64,000 nucleotides of DNA from assembly GCF_001854805.1 (NCBI RefSeq), contig NZ_MBLO01000222.1:1-64000 (forward strand), given 5' to 3'. This stretch comes from Pseudofrankia coriaricola (GTDB taxonomy: Bacteria > Actinomycetota > Actinomycetes > Frankiales > Frankiaceae). Under the pieces are notes generated by a model. That model was not told where the DNA came from. It did not search any database and worked only from the letters and a program-made list of their open reading frames with translations. Below are positions 1 to 8,417 of the stretch, piece after piece. The translations under genes and the position numbers were made by a program. Numbering within the stretch: the first letter of the stretch is position 1; each line of letters starts with the position of its first letter.

Positions 1-1514
1 GCCGCCGCCCGCTCCTCGTCGATCGTGGCCAGCTGGCGCTTCGCGTCGTCCGCGCGGCGCCCGGCGTCGGTGCGTCGTGTCACCGCCTGCTCGGCGGCGT
101 CGTCGGCGGCCTTGGCCTCGGTGTCGGCGGTCCGTGCGCTGCTCAGCGCCTCGTCCGCGAGCGCCTGCAGGCGACCGGCCAGCGCGGCCTTCGCGTCCCG
201 CGCGCCGGCCCGCAGCGGCTCCAGACCGGCGTCGGCCGCGTCGTATGCGGCCTGGGCCGCGTCGCGGGCGGTCCGTGCCTGGGCGATGTCGAGCACGAGG
301 TCGACGGCCTCCCAGGCGTCGGCCTGCGCCGCCGCGGCGCGGGCCACGGCCGTCGTGCGCTCGACGGTCTCGCCCGCGCTGGCGAGGCGCGCCCTGGCGT
401 CCTCCAAGAGTAGCTGCAGGCGGATGTCACTGATCTGGCCGTATTCGCGGCGGGCGGATTGGAGCGCCACGACCGCGGCCTGCGCCGACCTCTCCAGTTC
501 CGTGAGCGAGCGTCGGTCGCGGTCGACCCGGTTGTCGAGCGCCGCCGCGTGCTCCCCGCCCGCGAGCCGTAACCGTACCGTGTGGCCACCGGCCTCCTCC
601 GCGGCGCCCGCACGTGCTCCGACGATCTCGACCCGCGGCCCGATCCGCGCGCCGAACTCGGCCAGTGCCTCCAGACCTGGCCGCTGGACGGCGAGGGCGG
701 CATACGGCGCGAGAGTGCTGGTGAAGTCGGCTAGCTCGCGGTCGTCGTTGAGCGCGGCGACGAAGAACCGGATGACGTTGTCCGGCGAGTCGAACGTGGC
801 GAGCAGCTTCTCGGCGCCGGCCTCTGAGTCGTTCATCCGCATCTGGTAACCGAACAGCACCGGGTCGATGCTGGTGAGCCGTTCCAGCGTCTCGGTCCAT
901 TCCTGCTGGGTCTGCGTCATCGCCCACTGGGCGCGCGGCCGCGCCGACAGGGCGCTGGAGACCTGCCCGACGAAGGCCTCGAACGTCGTCCGCCGGCCAT
1001 CGGTGACAAAGGGCAGGTCGTCGACGCCGTAGTCGCCGGGCCCTGTGCGGAACAGGTACCAGGCGCGGCGCATCTGCGTCGTCGACCGCTGTTTGTGGCC
1101 GGGCTGACGACGGCCGTCGCGCCACTCCATCACCGTGCCGGTCACGGTGCGGCTACGGCTGGTCGCGTCCTCCCACTCGCAGATCACATGCGACGTGTCG
1201 CCGGTCAGCACGTAGTCGCCGAGGTTCTTGCCGCCGACCTGGGCACGGGCGGCCGGTACGACGAGGCTGGACACCAGCGTGATCAGCGTCGACTTGCCAC
1301 CGGTGTTCGTCAGCGACAACAGCACCCTTGATGCCGCCCCGTCGCGGGCGGTGAAGTCCAGGTCCAGCGGATCGAACCGAGCCCCGTCCGGGCCGACACC
1401 ACGCAGATGCACACGGCGCAGCCGCAGCGGCGGGGTCGGCAGCGCCGCCGGCCCGGACGGCGCCTCCGGCTCGTCCCAGGAGAACCCGGCCTGCTCACCA
1501 CGGGCGGAGCTCAT
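1..1514 (-). CDS. SMC/MukB/JetC-like ATPase, N-terminal part (cut by window start)
   Basis: Reading the minus strand from ATG at 1514 gives about 504 open codons running off the window. The N-terminal half holds a phosphate-binding loop, seen as LTNTGGKSTL with the lysine near residue 74, in an ATPase-head context (QWAMTQTQQEW, VLFGYQMRMND). From about residue 300 the protein becomes Ala/Arg/Asp/Glu-rich heptad-like helix, as in the coiled-coil arm of SMC proteins. The loop lacks the first glycine of the canonical GxxxxGK[ST]. It is the third gene of a minus-strand operon, starting 4 bp after the stop of the 258-aa gene. The order medium protein, small protein, large SMC ATPase matches MukFEB and JetABC of Wadjet anti-plasmid systems. 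Signature motif, Walker B and any JetD nuclease lie outside the window. SMC-like is fairly sure; Wadjet is inference. Confidence 0.7.
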   Translation of the reverse strand, partial: MSSARGEQAGFSWDEPEAPSGPAALPTPPLRLRRVHLRGVGPDGARFDPLDLDFTARDGAASRVLLSLTNTGGKSTLITLVSSLVVPAARAQVGGKNLGDYVLTGDTSHVICEWEDATSRSRTVTGTVMEWRDGRRQPGHKQRSTTQMRRAWYLFRTGPGDYGVDDLPFVTDGRRTTFEAFVGQVSSALSARPRAQWAMTQTQQEWTETLERLTSIDPVLFGYQMRMNDSEAGAEKLLATFDSPDNVIRFFVAALNDDRELADFTSTLAPYAALAVQRPGLEALAEFGARIGPRVEIVGARAGAAEEAGGHTVRLRLAGGEHAAALDNRVDRDRRSLTELERSAQAAVVALQSARREYGQISDIRLQLLLEDARARLASAGETVERTTAVARAAAAQADAWEAVDLVLDIAQARTARDAAQAAYDAADAGLEPLRAGARDAKAALAGRLQALADEALSSARTADTEAKAADDAAEQAVTRRTDAGRRADDAKRQLATIDEERAA

Positions 1515-1517
1515 CGC

Positions 1518-2294
1518 CTAGCCCAGCCCGTCGTCGTCGCCGTCGGGGTCCGCCTGCTCCGGGCCGCTCGCCGGGTCCAGCCGGTCGGGCTCCTGCTCGG
1601 CGAACCCGTTGACCAGGGCGTACAGGTCCGAATCCACGCACAGCTCGGCGACCGCGTGCCGGAAACGGGGACGACTCATCCACGTCCCGCCGTCGGTCTC
1701 GCCACGGGCCGTCAGATAGCCCGCCTCGGTGAGCACCCGGCACACCCGGGCGACCACGCCCTGACGGTCGCTCACCGACCTGCGCCGCGCGTTCGGGCGC
1801 GCGGCCGCGAGCGCCTGCCACCGGCGCCACATCTCGACACGGTCCTCGTCGAGCTCGCCGTCCTGGCCGTTGCGTTCCGCGTGCGCCTGCGCGGTCCGGT
1901 CGAGCGTGTCGACGACCGACTGGGCCGTGAAGACGGCGACCCGGTCGGGATCGCTCAGCATCGACGGCTCTGGATAGGCGGTGCGGGCGACCGCGAGCAC
2001 CACCGCGCCGACTACGGCACGGTGATGGGGCGAGGCCCGCTTCACGACGTCGCCGACGGGGAGACGCAGCGGCGACGTGGCCTCCGCCGTGACGATCACA
2101 CCGTCGGCGGCGGTCACGATCACCTGGAGGCCCGCGCCGGTGAACAGGGCGTCGGCCGCCTGCGCGAAGTCGGGATCCTGCAGGTAGCGGGTGACCACCC
2201 GGTGATAGTCGTCGTGCCGGGCGGGGCTTTCCCGCGGGCGTGCGGACCAGGCGAGGAGCCGGCCGAGGTCGAGGGCGTCAGCTGCGAGGGTCAT
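1518..2294 (-). CDS. MukE/JetB-like small subunit of SMC operon (candidate)
   Basis: A 258-aa acidic protein whose ATG overlaps the upstream gene's stop by 4 bp (ATGA at 2291-2294). The ATPase gene starts 4 bp beyond its own stop, so the three genes are translationally coupled. The central part (about residues 165-215) looks like a winged helix: VSDRQGVVARVCRVLTEAGYL followed by a WMSRPRFRHAV strand/helix. The last 25 residues are an acidic tail ending DPDGDDDGLG. I do not recognise a specific Pfam family from sequence alone. The MukE/JetB role is inferred from size, winged-helix look and position between the medium subunit and the SMC ATPase. Confidence 0.6.
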   Translation of the reverse strand: MTLAADALDLGRLLAWSARPRESPARHDDYHRVVTRYLQDPDFAQAADALFTGAGLQVIVTAADGVIVTAEATSPLRLPVGDVVKRASPHHRAVVGAVVLAVARTAYPEPSMLSDPDRVAVFTAQSVVDTLDRTAQAHAERNGQDGELDEDRVEMWRRWQALAAARPNARRRSVSDRQGVVARVCRVLTEAGYLTARGETDGGTWMSRPRFRHAVAELCVDSDLYALVNGFAEQEPDRLDPASGPEQADPDGDDDGLG

Positions 2295-3907
2295 CCAGCC
2301 AGCTCCGCTTCCAGGTTGTCAGGTTCCAGGTCGTCGGGATGGTCGGACGCTCCGTCCGACTGCCAGGGCAGGTCCGGCGTGGCCGCGCGCGCCGCGGCCG
2401 GCTGCGGAGCGTCGATGTCGGCGGTCACCGTCGCCGGGACGAGCAGCAGGTCAGCCGAGCGGATCTTGTTGGTGTCGAGGGCGTTCCCCGTGTCGACGGC
2501 GAGCAGGACGCGCTCCCCGTTGGCGCGCCCCGCCAACCGGGTCGTCCACGCGCGATGCGCCGCGTGCACGGTCGCCGCGGCGAGCACCGACGGGTCCAGC
2601 GGCTCGCCCTCGTCGTCCTGCGCCGCGGCCGCGATCTCGTCGACGCGGGCCAGCATCTGGGACAGCCGGATCGGTTCCTCGACCCCGTCGAGCATGGCGT
2701 CGACCGTGTCCTCATACGACTCCCACCAGGCCCGTTCCGCGGACTCGTCGAACTGCGGCTCCTCGATCTCGTCGCCCTGCCCTGGCTCGCGCGCCGCGGC
2801 GCACAGCTCGTCGACGAGCGTCGCGAGCGACGGCCACCAGCGCGCCGCGATCCCGCCCACCGTGGCCAGCAGCCGGGGAGCTATCGCCGCTGCCTGGTCG
2901 GTGGGGCGAAGGAGGTAAGGATCGAGCAGGTCGGACCCGATGTTCGCCAGGTGCGCGGCGCCGGCCGGCCGGGCGAACCGGTCGTCGAGGGCCTCCCGGA
3001 GCCGCCCACGCGCCCCGATCAGATGGCTGTGCAGTTCATTGTGCCGATGCCGGCACTCGCGGAGGATCTCCACGAGCTGGTTCGCGGAGGCAAGCCGGGC
3101 GGCGTCGGTGACGTCACCTCGCCGGTCGGCGACCGCGTCGAGCAGCTCCGTCTCCGCGGTGAGGCGCTCGGCCACATGTCGCAGCGCCGTGTCCAGGACG
3201 ACCGGCACGTCGTCGGCCCAGTCATGCGCGTCGGGGTCGATGAGCGTGTCCGCGACGATCCGGCGGACCCGTTCCTGGAGCTGGATACTCCGATACCGGG
3301 CGTGGCGGGCGATCGCGACCGCGGACTCGATCGCACCACGGCCGATGAGGGCCCGCAGCTGCGCCTCGTTGGCGATCTGAGCCGCTTCGATGTCCAGGTC
3401 GAGCGCGTCGATGAAGATATTGATGGCCTGCTCGGAGGCCCGCAGGTGCTCCCCGCCCTCCGGGCTCGCCTGCGCGTAGAGCAGCCGGAAACGCTGCGCG
3501 AGCCAGGTCGCGCCGCCGGCCGCGTGGACGAGGTAGGGAACGGTCTCGACGTCGGTCGTCACCAGGGAGACGACGACCCGTTCCGCGACGACCCGCCACT
3601 GTTCGGGTGTGCCGTCGGGCACCTGGCGCGTCGCCTGCGCCACGGCGTACTCGACGGTCTCGTCCCAGGTCCGGCCCGCCGAGATGCCCATGGCGAGCGC
3701 GACCTGGTCGATGACGGCCAGCGCGACGGTGAACAGGTCGTAGCGGGACCAGAAATCCCCGTCCAAGCTCGACTTGGTGCGCTCGATGTCCGTCAGCACC
3801 TGAATCGGCGCCAGCGTACGCCGCCGCCGGGCGATGGAGACGTCATCGGTCGGGATCGCGATGTCCCACTCGATGGGCTCACTCGGAGGTACCCACCCGT
3901 CGGCCAT
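2291..3907 (-). CDS. MukF/JetA-like kleisin-type subunit (candidate), first gene of SMC operon
   Basis: About 538 aa. I chose ATG at 3907 (protein starts MADGWVPPSEP) because a GGGGGC run lies just upstream; an open extension to 4084 has Arg/Pro-rich, non-protein-like composition. The protein is mostly alpha-helical. An N-terminal segment, RTLAPIQVLTDIERTKSSL, is followed by long amphipathic helices (residues about 150-450) and an acidic, Pro-rich C-terminus ending DDLEPDNLEAELAG. Size and first position in a three-gene SMC operon fit a kleisin such as MukF or Wadjet JetA, which bridge SMC heads and recruit the winged-helix subunit. No enzymatic motif is visible. Family membership needs a profile search; the alternative is an uncharacterised actinobacterial SMC partner. 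Confidence 0.6.
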   Translation of the reverse strand: MADGWVPPSEPIEWDIAIPTDDVSIARRRRTLAPIQVLTDIERTKSSLDGDFWSRYDLFTVALAVIDQVALAMGISAGRTWDETVEYAVAQATRQVPDGTPEQWRVVAERVVVSLVTTDVETVPYLVHAAGGATWLAQRFRLLYAQASPEGGEHLRASEQAINIFIDALDLDIEAAQIANEAQLRALIGRGAIESAVAIARHARYRSIQLQERVRRIVADTLIDPDAHDWADDVPVVLDTALRHVAERLTAETELLDAVADRRGDVTDAARLASANQLVEILRECRHRHNELHSHLIGARGRLREALDDRFARPAGAAHLANIGSDLLDPYLLRPTDQAAAIAPRLLATVGGIAARWWPSLATLVDELCAAAREPGQGDEIEEPQFDESAERAWWESYEDTVDAMLDGVEEPIRLSQMLARVDEIAAAAQDDEGEPLDPSVLAAATVHAAHRAWTTRLAGRANGERVLLAVDTGNALDTNKIRSADLLLVPATVTADIDAPQPAAARAATPDLPWQSDGASDHPDDLEPDNLEAELAG

Positions 3908-4358
3908 CGAGCCCCCATCTCGACCGCGGCGATCCCGGCGAGCCACTTCCCGCGCCGACCGCCGCCATCCGGGCACGGCCGGCGGCCGTGCCTCAGCGAG
4001 GAGGCATTCCGTAGCGCGGGCTTGCCTTCTGATGCTGTCCACGCCTGTTCTCGGGCACCGGCTCACCCGCCGCGCACCGTCCAAGATTATCCGACAGGTC
4101 CGACATGGTTGGCCGCATTGACCCGAGGCCCATCTGCCGTGTCGCCGCGATGCCGCGTCCGAGTGCTAGATCATCGATCACGCGTAGGGTGGCCCGAGGA
4201 GCAGGCGCTTCTCACCCGCGACGTCGGCCGGGCGTGCTCGTTGATCTCCGTCGCGGCGTTGCTGGTAGTGTCGTCCGTGCGGGTCAGGCCGTGGGGTGGT
4301 TGTGCGCCGTGGGGCACTCTTGTGGCAGTCCGATGCCGGTCGCGTGGGAGGTTCGGCG
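3908..4358. other. Divergent intergenic region between SMC operon and toxin-antitoxin-like cassette
   Basis: About 450 bases with no convincing gene; open frames here have shadow-like composition. It must hold the promoters of the minus-strand SMC operon and the plus-strand two-gene cassette. The only signal I can point to is the ribosome-binding run GGGAGG just before 4359. Local AT content rises around 4085-4110 and 4165-4190, as expected for promoters, but I cannot assign -10/-35 boxes confidently. Confidence 0.4.
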
Positions 4359-4610
4359 ATGAGCCTGGATGATCCCTTTGACCCGCCCCAGGACCCTGTC
4401 GAGCGGGCTGTCTACCTACGCGAGCGGGCGGCGCAGGCTCGCGTACGCGCCCAGGATCTCTTCAGGACGTTGACCAGGGAGACCTGGCAGTCGGATCCTG
4501 GGCTTCTGGTCCAGGTGAAGGCGATCCTCTCGGTGCCGCCGGAGCAGCGCCTGCGGATGCTGATGGCGGAACATGCGGTGTTTGCCAGTGCCCGGCTGGT
4601 TGTCGAGTGA
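4359..4610 (+). CDS. Small helical protein, candidate antitoxin partner of nucleotidyltransferase
   Basis: 83 aa from ATG at 4359 (MSLDDPFDPPQDPVER), chosen for the GGGAGG ribosome-binding run about 8 bases upstream; longer starts add a Trp/Gly/Arg-rich extension. It is almost entirely helical and charged (YLRERAAQARVRAQDLFRTL), with no enzymatic motif. Its stop overlaps the GTG start of the next gene by 4 bp (GTGA, 4607-4610), so the two are co-translated. A small helical protein directly upstream of a stand-alone nucleotidyltransferase is a common toxin-antitoxin layout. I cannot assign a family, so the antitoxin role is inferred from context. Confidence 0.6.
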   Translation: MSLDDPFDPPQDPVERAVYLRERAAQARVRAQDLFRTLTRETWQSDPGLLVQVKAILSVPPEQRLRMLMAEHAVFASARLVVE

Positions 4611-5200
4611 CGGCTGAGGAGTCGACAGCTTCGCTCCAGCTCGAACTGCCGAGGATGCTTGGCATGCTCGCCGAGCACCGTGTCCGTTACATCATTGTCG
4701 GTGGGGTGGGTGCGAGGCTGCAGGGAACGCCGTACGTCACTGGTGATCTGGACGTCGTTCCCGATCCCGATCCCGGGAACCTGGCTCGACTCGCGGCCGC
4801 GCTCAGCGGCGTCGCGACGCTGAAGAAGACCGCGAACTCGACTGAGTATGTGTCCCACCCCGAGGTGAGGCCAGAGGAGTTCTACGCGGAGTATTTCGCG
4901 ATGTATAGAATTCGGTACGGTGCTATTGATGTGCTGATCGAGCTTCCGGGTGTCGGCCCCTTCGATGCGATCATGCGAAATGCTCGGCGCTATGACGTCG
5001 CCGAGTTCGGTGTTTCGATCTATGTCGCGAGCCTCGAGGACATCATCCGCTCCAAGGAGACGGCGGGTCGGTCGAAGGACTTCGCGGCACTCCCTGCCCT
5101 GTACGAGGCGGCGAACCATCTGGCGCAGCATCCCGACGACTACGCACTGAGCGTGGACGCCCTTGATATGCAGGCACCCCCAGAGGGCTTCGAGACCTGA
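4607..5200 (+). CDS. Nucleotidyltransferase-fold protein (AbiEii/MNT-like toxin candidate)
   Basis: 197 aa from GTG at 4607. Residues 26-50 carry the nucleotidyltransferase signature: RYIIVGGVGARLQG (GG loop) followed by VTGDLDVV, which supplies the DxD metal-binding pair. The C-terminal part has SLEDIIRSKETAGRSKDF, matching the D-I-x-x-K-x-x-x-x-R-x-K-D segment typical of AbiEii-like and DUF6036-like nucleotidyltransferases. Members of this fold act as toxins that add nucleotides to tRNA or AMP to proteins. It overlaps the upstream small gene by 4 bp. The pair is less GC-rich at third positions than its neighbours (ATT, GAT, TAT and AGA codons occur), which suggests acquisition. It could instead be a housekeeping nucleotidyltransferase; toxin activity is inferred. 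Confidence 0.75.
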   Translation: MTAEESTASLQLELPRMLGMLAEHRVRYIIVGGVGARLQGTPYVTGDLDVVPDPDPGNLARLAAALSGVATLKKTANSTEYVSHPEVRPEEFYAEYFAMYRIRYGAIDVLIELPGVGPFDAIMRNARRYDVAEFGVSIYVASLEDIIRSKETAGRSKDFAALPALYEAANHLAQHPDDYALSVDALDMQAPPEGFET

Positions 5201-5545
5201 CGGTCGCGCACCTCGGGCATGCACGGTGTGAGCCCGTCGGAGACGAAGGCCAGACGACAGGGCTCCGCCTGGCGAGCCGGCTAACGCGTATCGTACCTAC
5301 ACCGGCCGGTTGCCAGGCGTCCGCTGGATGAACTCATTCCAGATCCTCAAACAGGAGAAGGCGCGGTTCGTGCTTTAAGGAAACAGTTCCGCCGCGATCC
5401 GTCATCTTCCGATAGGCCATGACCGCCTTGATTGGCTCACAGGGCTGCTCCTCCATGACGCCGTTAACCTGCTGCGGCCGCCGGCTGGCGGGTGTCTGGC
5501 GGCCCGCCGTCCGGCAGCCGGTGCGCTGGATCGAGCGGCGCCCGA
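5201..5545. other. Intergenic region with no supported gene
   Basis: About 345 bases between the convergent nucleotidyltransferase and aldehyde dehydrogenase genes. A plus-strand fragment of about 30 codons ending TAA near 5379 (containing MNSFQILKQEKARFVL) reads like the C-terminal tail of a decayed gene. A minus-strand frame of 72 codons overlaps it. Neither has a clear start or family. I see no terminator-like hairpin here. Confidence 0.3.
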
Positions 5546-7039
5546 TTACCACGGATCAAGCGGGGTGGCCGCCGGGTTCGGGTCGTCGAACAATTCGGCG
5601 GGGCTCGGGACGCGGGTCGGCCGGGGGTGGGACACCGTCGTGCGGTTGAACAGGTGGCGCCAGGTCACGTTCTCCGAGACGCCACAGCCGCCCCAGGACC
5701 CGGTCGACACGACCGACGTGAACTCCATGCCGTTGCCGAAGCTGCCGGCGTTGCCCATGGTCGACTGGTTGACGAGCACGCGGCAGACCTTCGTGGCGCG
5801 GGCGAGCCGGTCGACCCTGGCCTCGGCCACCGGGCCGTCGCCGGTGTGCAGGGCGCAGCTGTGGCCGCGTCCGCTGTGCGCGAGGACGTCCTGGACGTCG
5901 CGGACGGCGCCGTCGAACGTGCGGTAGGGCGCGAGCGTGAGCACGGGTGCCAGCTTCTCGGTGAACAGCGGCCGGCCCGGCTCCACCGCCGGCATCGTGG
6001 CGACGAGTGTCGTGACCGCACGGCCGGTGGGGACGGGAATGCCGCACGCGCGCGCGATCTCGACCGCGCTCCGGCCGACCAGGAGACGATCCGGCCGGCC
6101 GTCCGGCCACAGGTGGCGCTCCAGCCGGACCGCCTCCTCGTCCGACAGCAGCAGCGCTCCGCCGGCGCGCAGCCGCTCCCGGAAGGCGCCCAGCGCCCGC
6201 GCGTCGACCAGTGCGTTGCTCTCGGAGGAGCAGGACGTCCCGTTGTTGAAGCAGGCACCCTTGTTGATCAGTTCGGCGGCGGTGTCCAGGTCGGCGTACT
6301 CGTCGACGACCGCGGTCGCGTTGCCGGGCCCGGAGGAGACGGCGGGTGTGCCGCTGGTGTAGACGCGCGTGACGGTCCCGGCCCCGCCGGTCGCCACCAC
6401 GAAGTCGGCCGCGCGCATGAGTTCCCGGCTTCCGTTCCGGTCGGCGCCGACGACCAGCTGCACCAGGTCCTCCTCGGCGCCGACCTCGCGCAGCGCGTGC
6501 CGGACGGCCTCGACCATGCGAGCCAGGGGCTCGGCGGTCGCCGGATGGGGGGTGACGACGACGCTGTTGCGGGTCTTGAGCAGGGACAGCACGCCGGTCG
6601 CCAACGCCGTGCAGGGCGCGGTCGCCGGCGTGACCAGGGCGACCACCCCCAGCGGCTTGGCCCACGTCGCGGTGCGCCGTTCGTCGTCCCGCGCGATCAC
6701 GCCGACCGTCCGCTGGCCGTGCAGGTCGCGCATCGTCCCCAGGACGCGCAGTCGGTGCAGTTCGACCAGGTCCTCGGTGGTCCCCATGCGGGTGCCGGCG
6801 ACGACCAGCGCGCAGAGCGCCCGGACGAGGTCCTCGCGGTAGCACGCCCGTCCGACGGCGCGTACCACCTGGTCGACGCGTGCCTGATCCCAGTGGTCCG
6901 TGGACTCGCCCGCCGCCCGCGCGCGCCCCATCAGCGCGTCCAGCGCGGCTGGAGTGTGGACACCGTCGCCGAGGGGTGCCCGGTCGCGCAGGGCGACCCG
7001 GTTCGCGCCGGTCACCTGCTCGGTCACGCCAGCCACCAC
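5546..7039 (-). CDS. CoA-acylating-type aldehyde dehydrogenase
   Basis: 497 aa with the acylating branch of the aldehyde dehydrogenase fold: Rossmann part with PLGVVALVTPATAPC and KTRNSVVVTPHPAT, then ATGGAGTVTRVYTSGTPA, and the catalytic-cysteine segment NNGTSCSSES with Cys near residue 270. GTxCSSE is typical of enzymes that oxidise an aldehyde with NAD(P)+ and transfer the acyl group to coenzyme A (acetaldehyde, succinate-semialdehyde, sulfoacetaldehyde, propionaldehyde dehydrogenases). Length fits the family. The C-terminal STGSWGGCGVSENVTWRHLFNRT segment resembles sulfoacetaldehyde/succinate-semialdehyde types, but I cannot choose a substrate. It diverges across an iron box from the ABC exporter genes, so iron regulation is possible. 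The start is the longest ATG; a slightly shorter start is possible. Confidence 0.85.
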   Translation of the reverse strand: MVAGVTEQVTGANRVALRDRAPLGDGVHTPAALDALMGRARAAGESTDHWDQARVDQVVRAVGRACYREDLVRALCALVVAGTRMGTTEDLVELHRLRVLGTMRDLHGQRTVGVIARDDERRTATWAKPLGVVALVTPATAPCTALATGVLSLLKTRNSVVVTPHPATAEPLARMVEAVRHALREVGAEEDLVQLVVGADRNGSRELMRAADFVVATGGAGTVTRVYTSGTPAVSSGPGNATAVVDEYADLDTAAELINKGACFNNGTSCSSESNALVDARALGAFRERLRAGGALLLSDEEAVRLERHLWPDGRPDRLLVGRSAVEIARACGIPVPTGRAVTTLVATMPAVEPGRPLFTEKLAPVLTLAPYRTFDGAVRDVQDVLAHSGRGHSCALHTGDGPVAEARVDRLARATKVCRVLVNQSTMGNAGSFGNGMEFTSVVSTGSWGGCGVSENVTWRHLFNRTTVSHPRPTRVPSPAELFDDPNPAATPLDPW

Positions 7040-7195
7040 GGCCGCCCCAGCCCCAGCCCCGACCCCGGCCTCGGCCGGGGTCGGGGCGATTGCGGGGCCG
7101 TCGGTCTCGTGCCCGGACCTACCTGGTGGATCGACATCCCGCTCCTCGTGTTCCGTCCGCCTCGGCCCAGGTGTGGAAGGCGCGGCCCTCTTGCC

Positions 7196-7214
7196 TTAAG
7201 TTAGGCTTACCTTC
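7196..7214. promoter_or_regulatory. Iron box (DtxR/IdeR-type operator) in divergent region
   Basis: TTAAGTTAGGCTTACCTTC matches 15 of 19 positions of the IdeR/DmdR consensus TTAGGTTAGGCTAACCTAA. It lies between the aldehyde dehydrogenase (minus, starts 7039) and the ABC exporter operon (plus, starts 7392), in an otherwise GC-rich stretch. It could control either unit. The same motif recurs in front of every siderophore operon downstream. Confidence 0.7.
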
Positions 7215-7391
7215 CATATCTTCGGCATCTCACCACAGCGCGCGGCACGGAGCAATGGAGGGGACCCGACCGGCCCGCGCCCCCCGCGCGGTCGGTGACG
7301 ACTGCCGGATAACCCGCACCAGCCAGTACTCACGTCAGGAAGGACGACAGATGGCGACCTGCCACCCGACGTCGCGTCAGGGGGCCGAACC

Positions 7392-8417
7392 GTGACCGCG
7401 GCGGTCGAGGCCGACGCGCTCGTGAAGACCTTCGGCGACATCCGGGCGCTCGACGGACTGTCCCTGCGGGTCGAGGCCGGCACGATCCTCGGGCTGCTCG
7501 GACCCAACGGGGCTGGCAAGACGACGGCCATCAACGTGCTGACCACGCTGCTGAGCCCGGACGCGGGGCGCGCCACGGTCGCCGGCCACGACGTGGTCGA
7601 ACAGCCGGCGCTCGTCCGGGCGGCGATCGGCGTGACCGGCCAGTTCGCGGCCCTCGACAGCGGCCTGACCGCGCGCGAGAACCTCGTGCTGTTCGGCCGG
7701 CTGATGAAGCTCGGCCGGGCCGAGGCCCGTCGGCGGGCCGCCGAGCTGCTGGAGCGGTTCACGCTGACCGAGGCGGCCGACCAGCGCACCGGTACGCTGT
7801 CCGGCGGGACGCGCCGCCGCCTCGACCTGGCCGCGTCGATCACCCGCGAGCCGGCCGTGCTGTTCCTCGACGAGCCGACGACCGGGCTCGACCCGCGCAG
7901 CCGGCTCGCCCTGTGGGAGGCCGTCCGCGAGCTGCGCGCGAGCGGGATCACCATCCTGCTCACCACGCAGTACCTCGAGGAGGCGGACGAGCTCGCCGAT
8001 CGCGTCACGATCATCGACCGGGGCCGCGTTGTCGCCGAGGGCACGGCCGAGGAGCTCAAGCGGCGCGTAGGCGGAGCCGTGTGCCACATCGCCGTCGCCG
8101 ACGCGGCCGACCGCCAACTGGTCTCCGAGACGCTCGGGACCCTCGGCCCGGTGAGTGTCCTGCCCGACGGGGTGAGCCTGCCCGCGACCGGCCCCGAGAC
8201 GCTGGTCGCCGTCGTCCGTGAGCTGGACGAGGCCCGCCACGCTGGCCTGCCCATCGCGCGGATCGACGACATCGGCCTGCGCCGCCCGACCCTGGACGAC
8301 GTGTTCCTGGCGCTGACTGGGCACCCGGCCACCCCGGACGCTCAGGCCGACGGTGAGGCCGCGGCCTCCGACGAGGCCGGCCGGCCAGCGCGGCCGACCG
8401 CCGAGGTCGCCTCATGA
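7392..8417 (+). CDS. ABC transporter ATP-binding protein, DrrA family
   Basis: 341 aa from GTG at 7392. Complete nucleotide-binding domain: Walker A GPNGAGKTT near residue 40, signature LSGGTRRR near 138, Walker B LFLDEPTTGLDP, and a switch histidine replaced by Gln (TTQYLEEADEL), as usual in DrrA-like daunorubicin/multidrug ATPases. The C-terminal 100 residues form the DUF4162-like extension (RRPTLDDVFLALTGH) typical of DrrA. It is first in an operon with two membrane subunits; its stop overlaps the next ATG (ATGA). It would energise export of a lipophilic compound across the cytoplasmic membrane. The iron box at 7196-7214 suggests the substrate may relate to iron, possibly a siderophore, but this is inference. 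Confidence 0.93.
   Translation: MTAAVEADALVKTFGDIRALDGLSLRVEAGTILGLLGPNGAGKTTAINVLTTLLSPDAGRATVAGHDVVEQPALVRAAIGVTGQFAALDSGLTARENLVLFGRLMKLGRAEARRRAAELLERFTLTEAADQRTGTLSGGTRRRLDLAASITREPAVLFLDEPTTGLDPRSRLALWEAVRELRASGITILLTTQYLEEADELADRVTIIDRGRVVAEGTAEELKRRVGGAVCHIAVADAADRQLVSETLGTLGPVSVLPDGVSLPATGPETLVAVVRELDEARHAGLPIARIDDIGLRRPTLDDVFLALTGHPATPDAQADGEAAASDEAGRPARPTAEVAS

Noticed and set aside
5334-5552. 72-codon minus-strand frame
   Set aside because: No ribosome-binding site or recognisable family; it overlaps the end of the aldehyde dehydrogenase. Left as intergenic.
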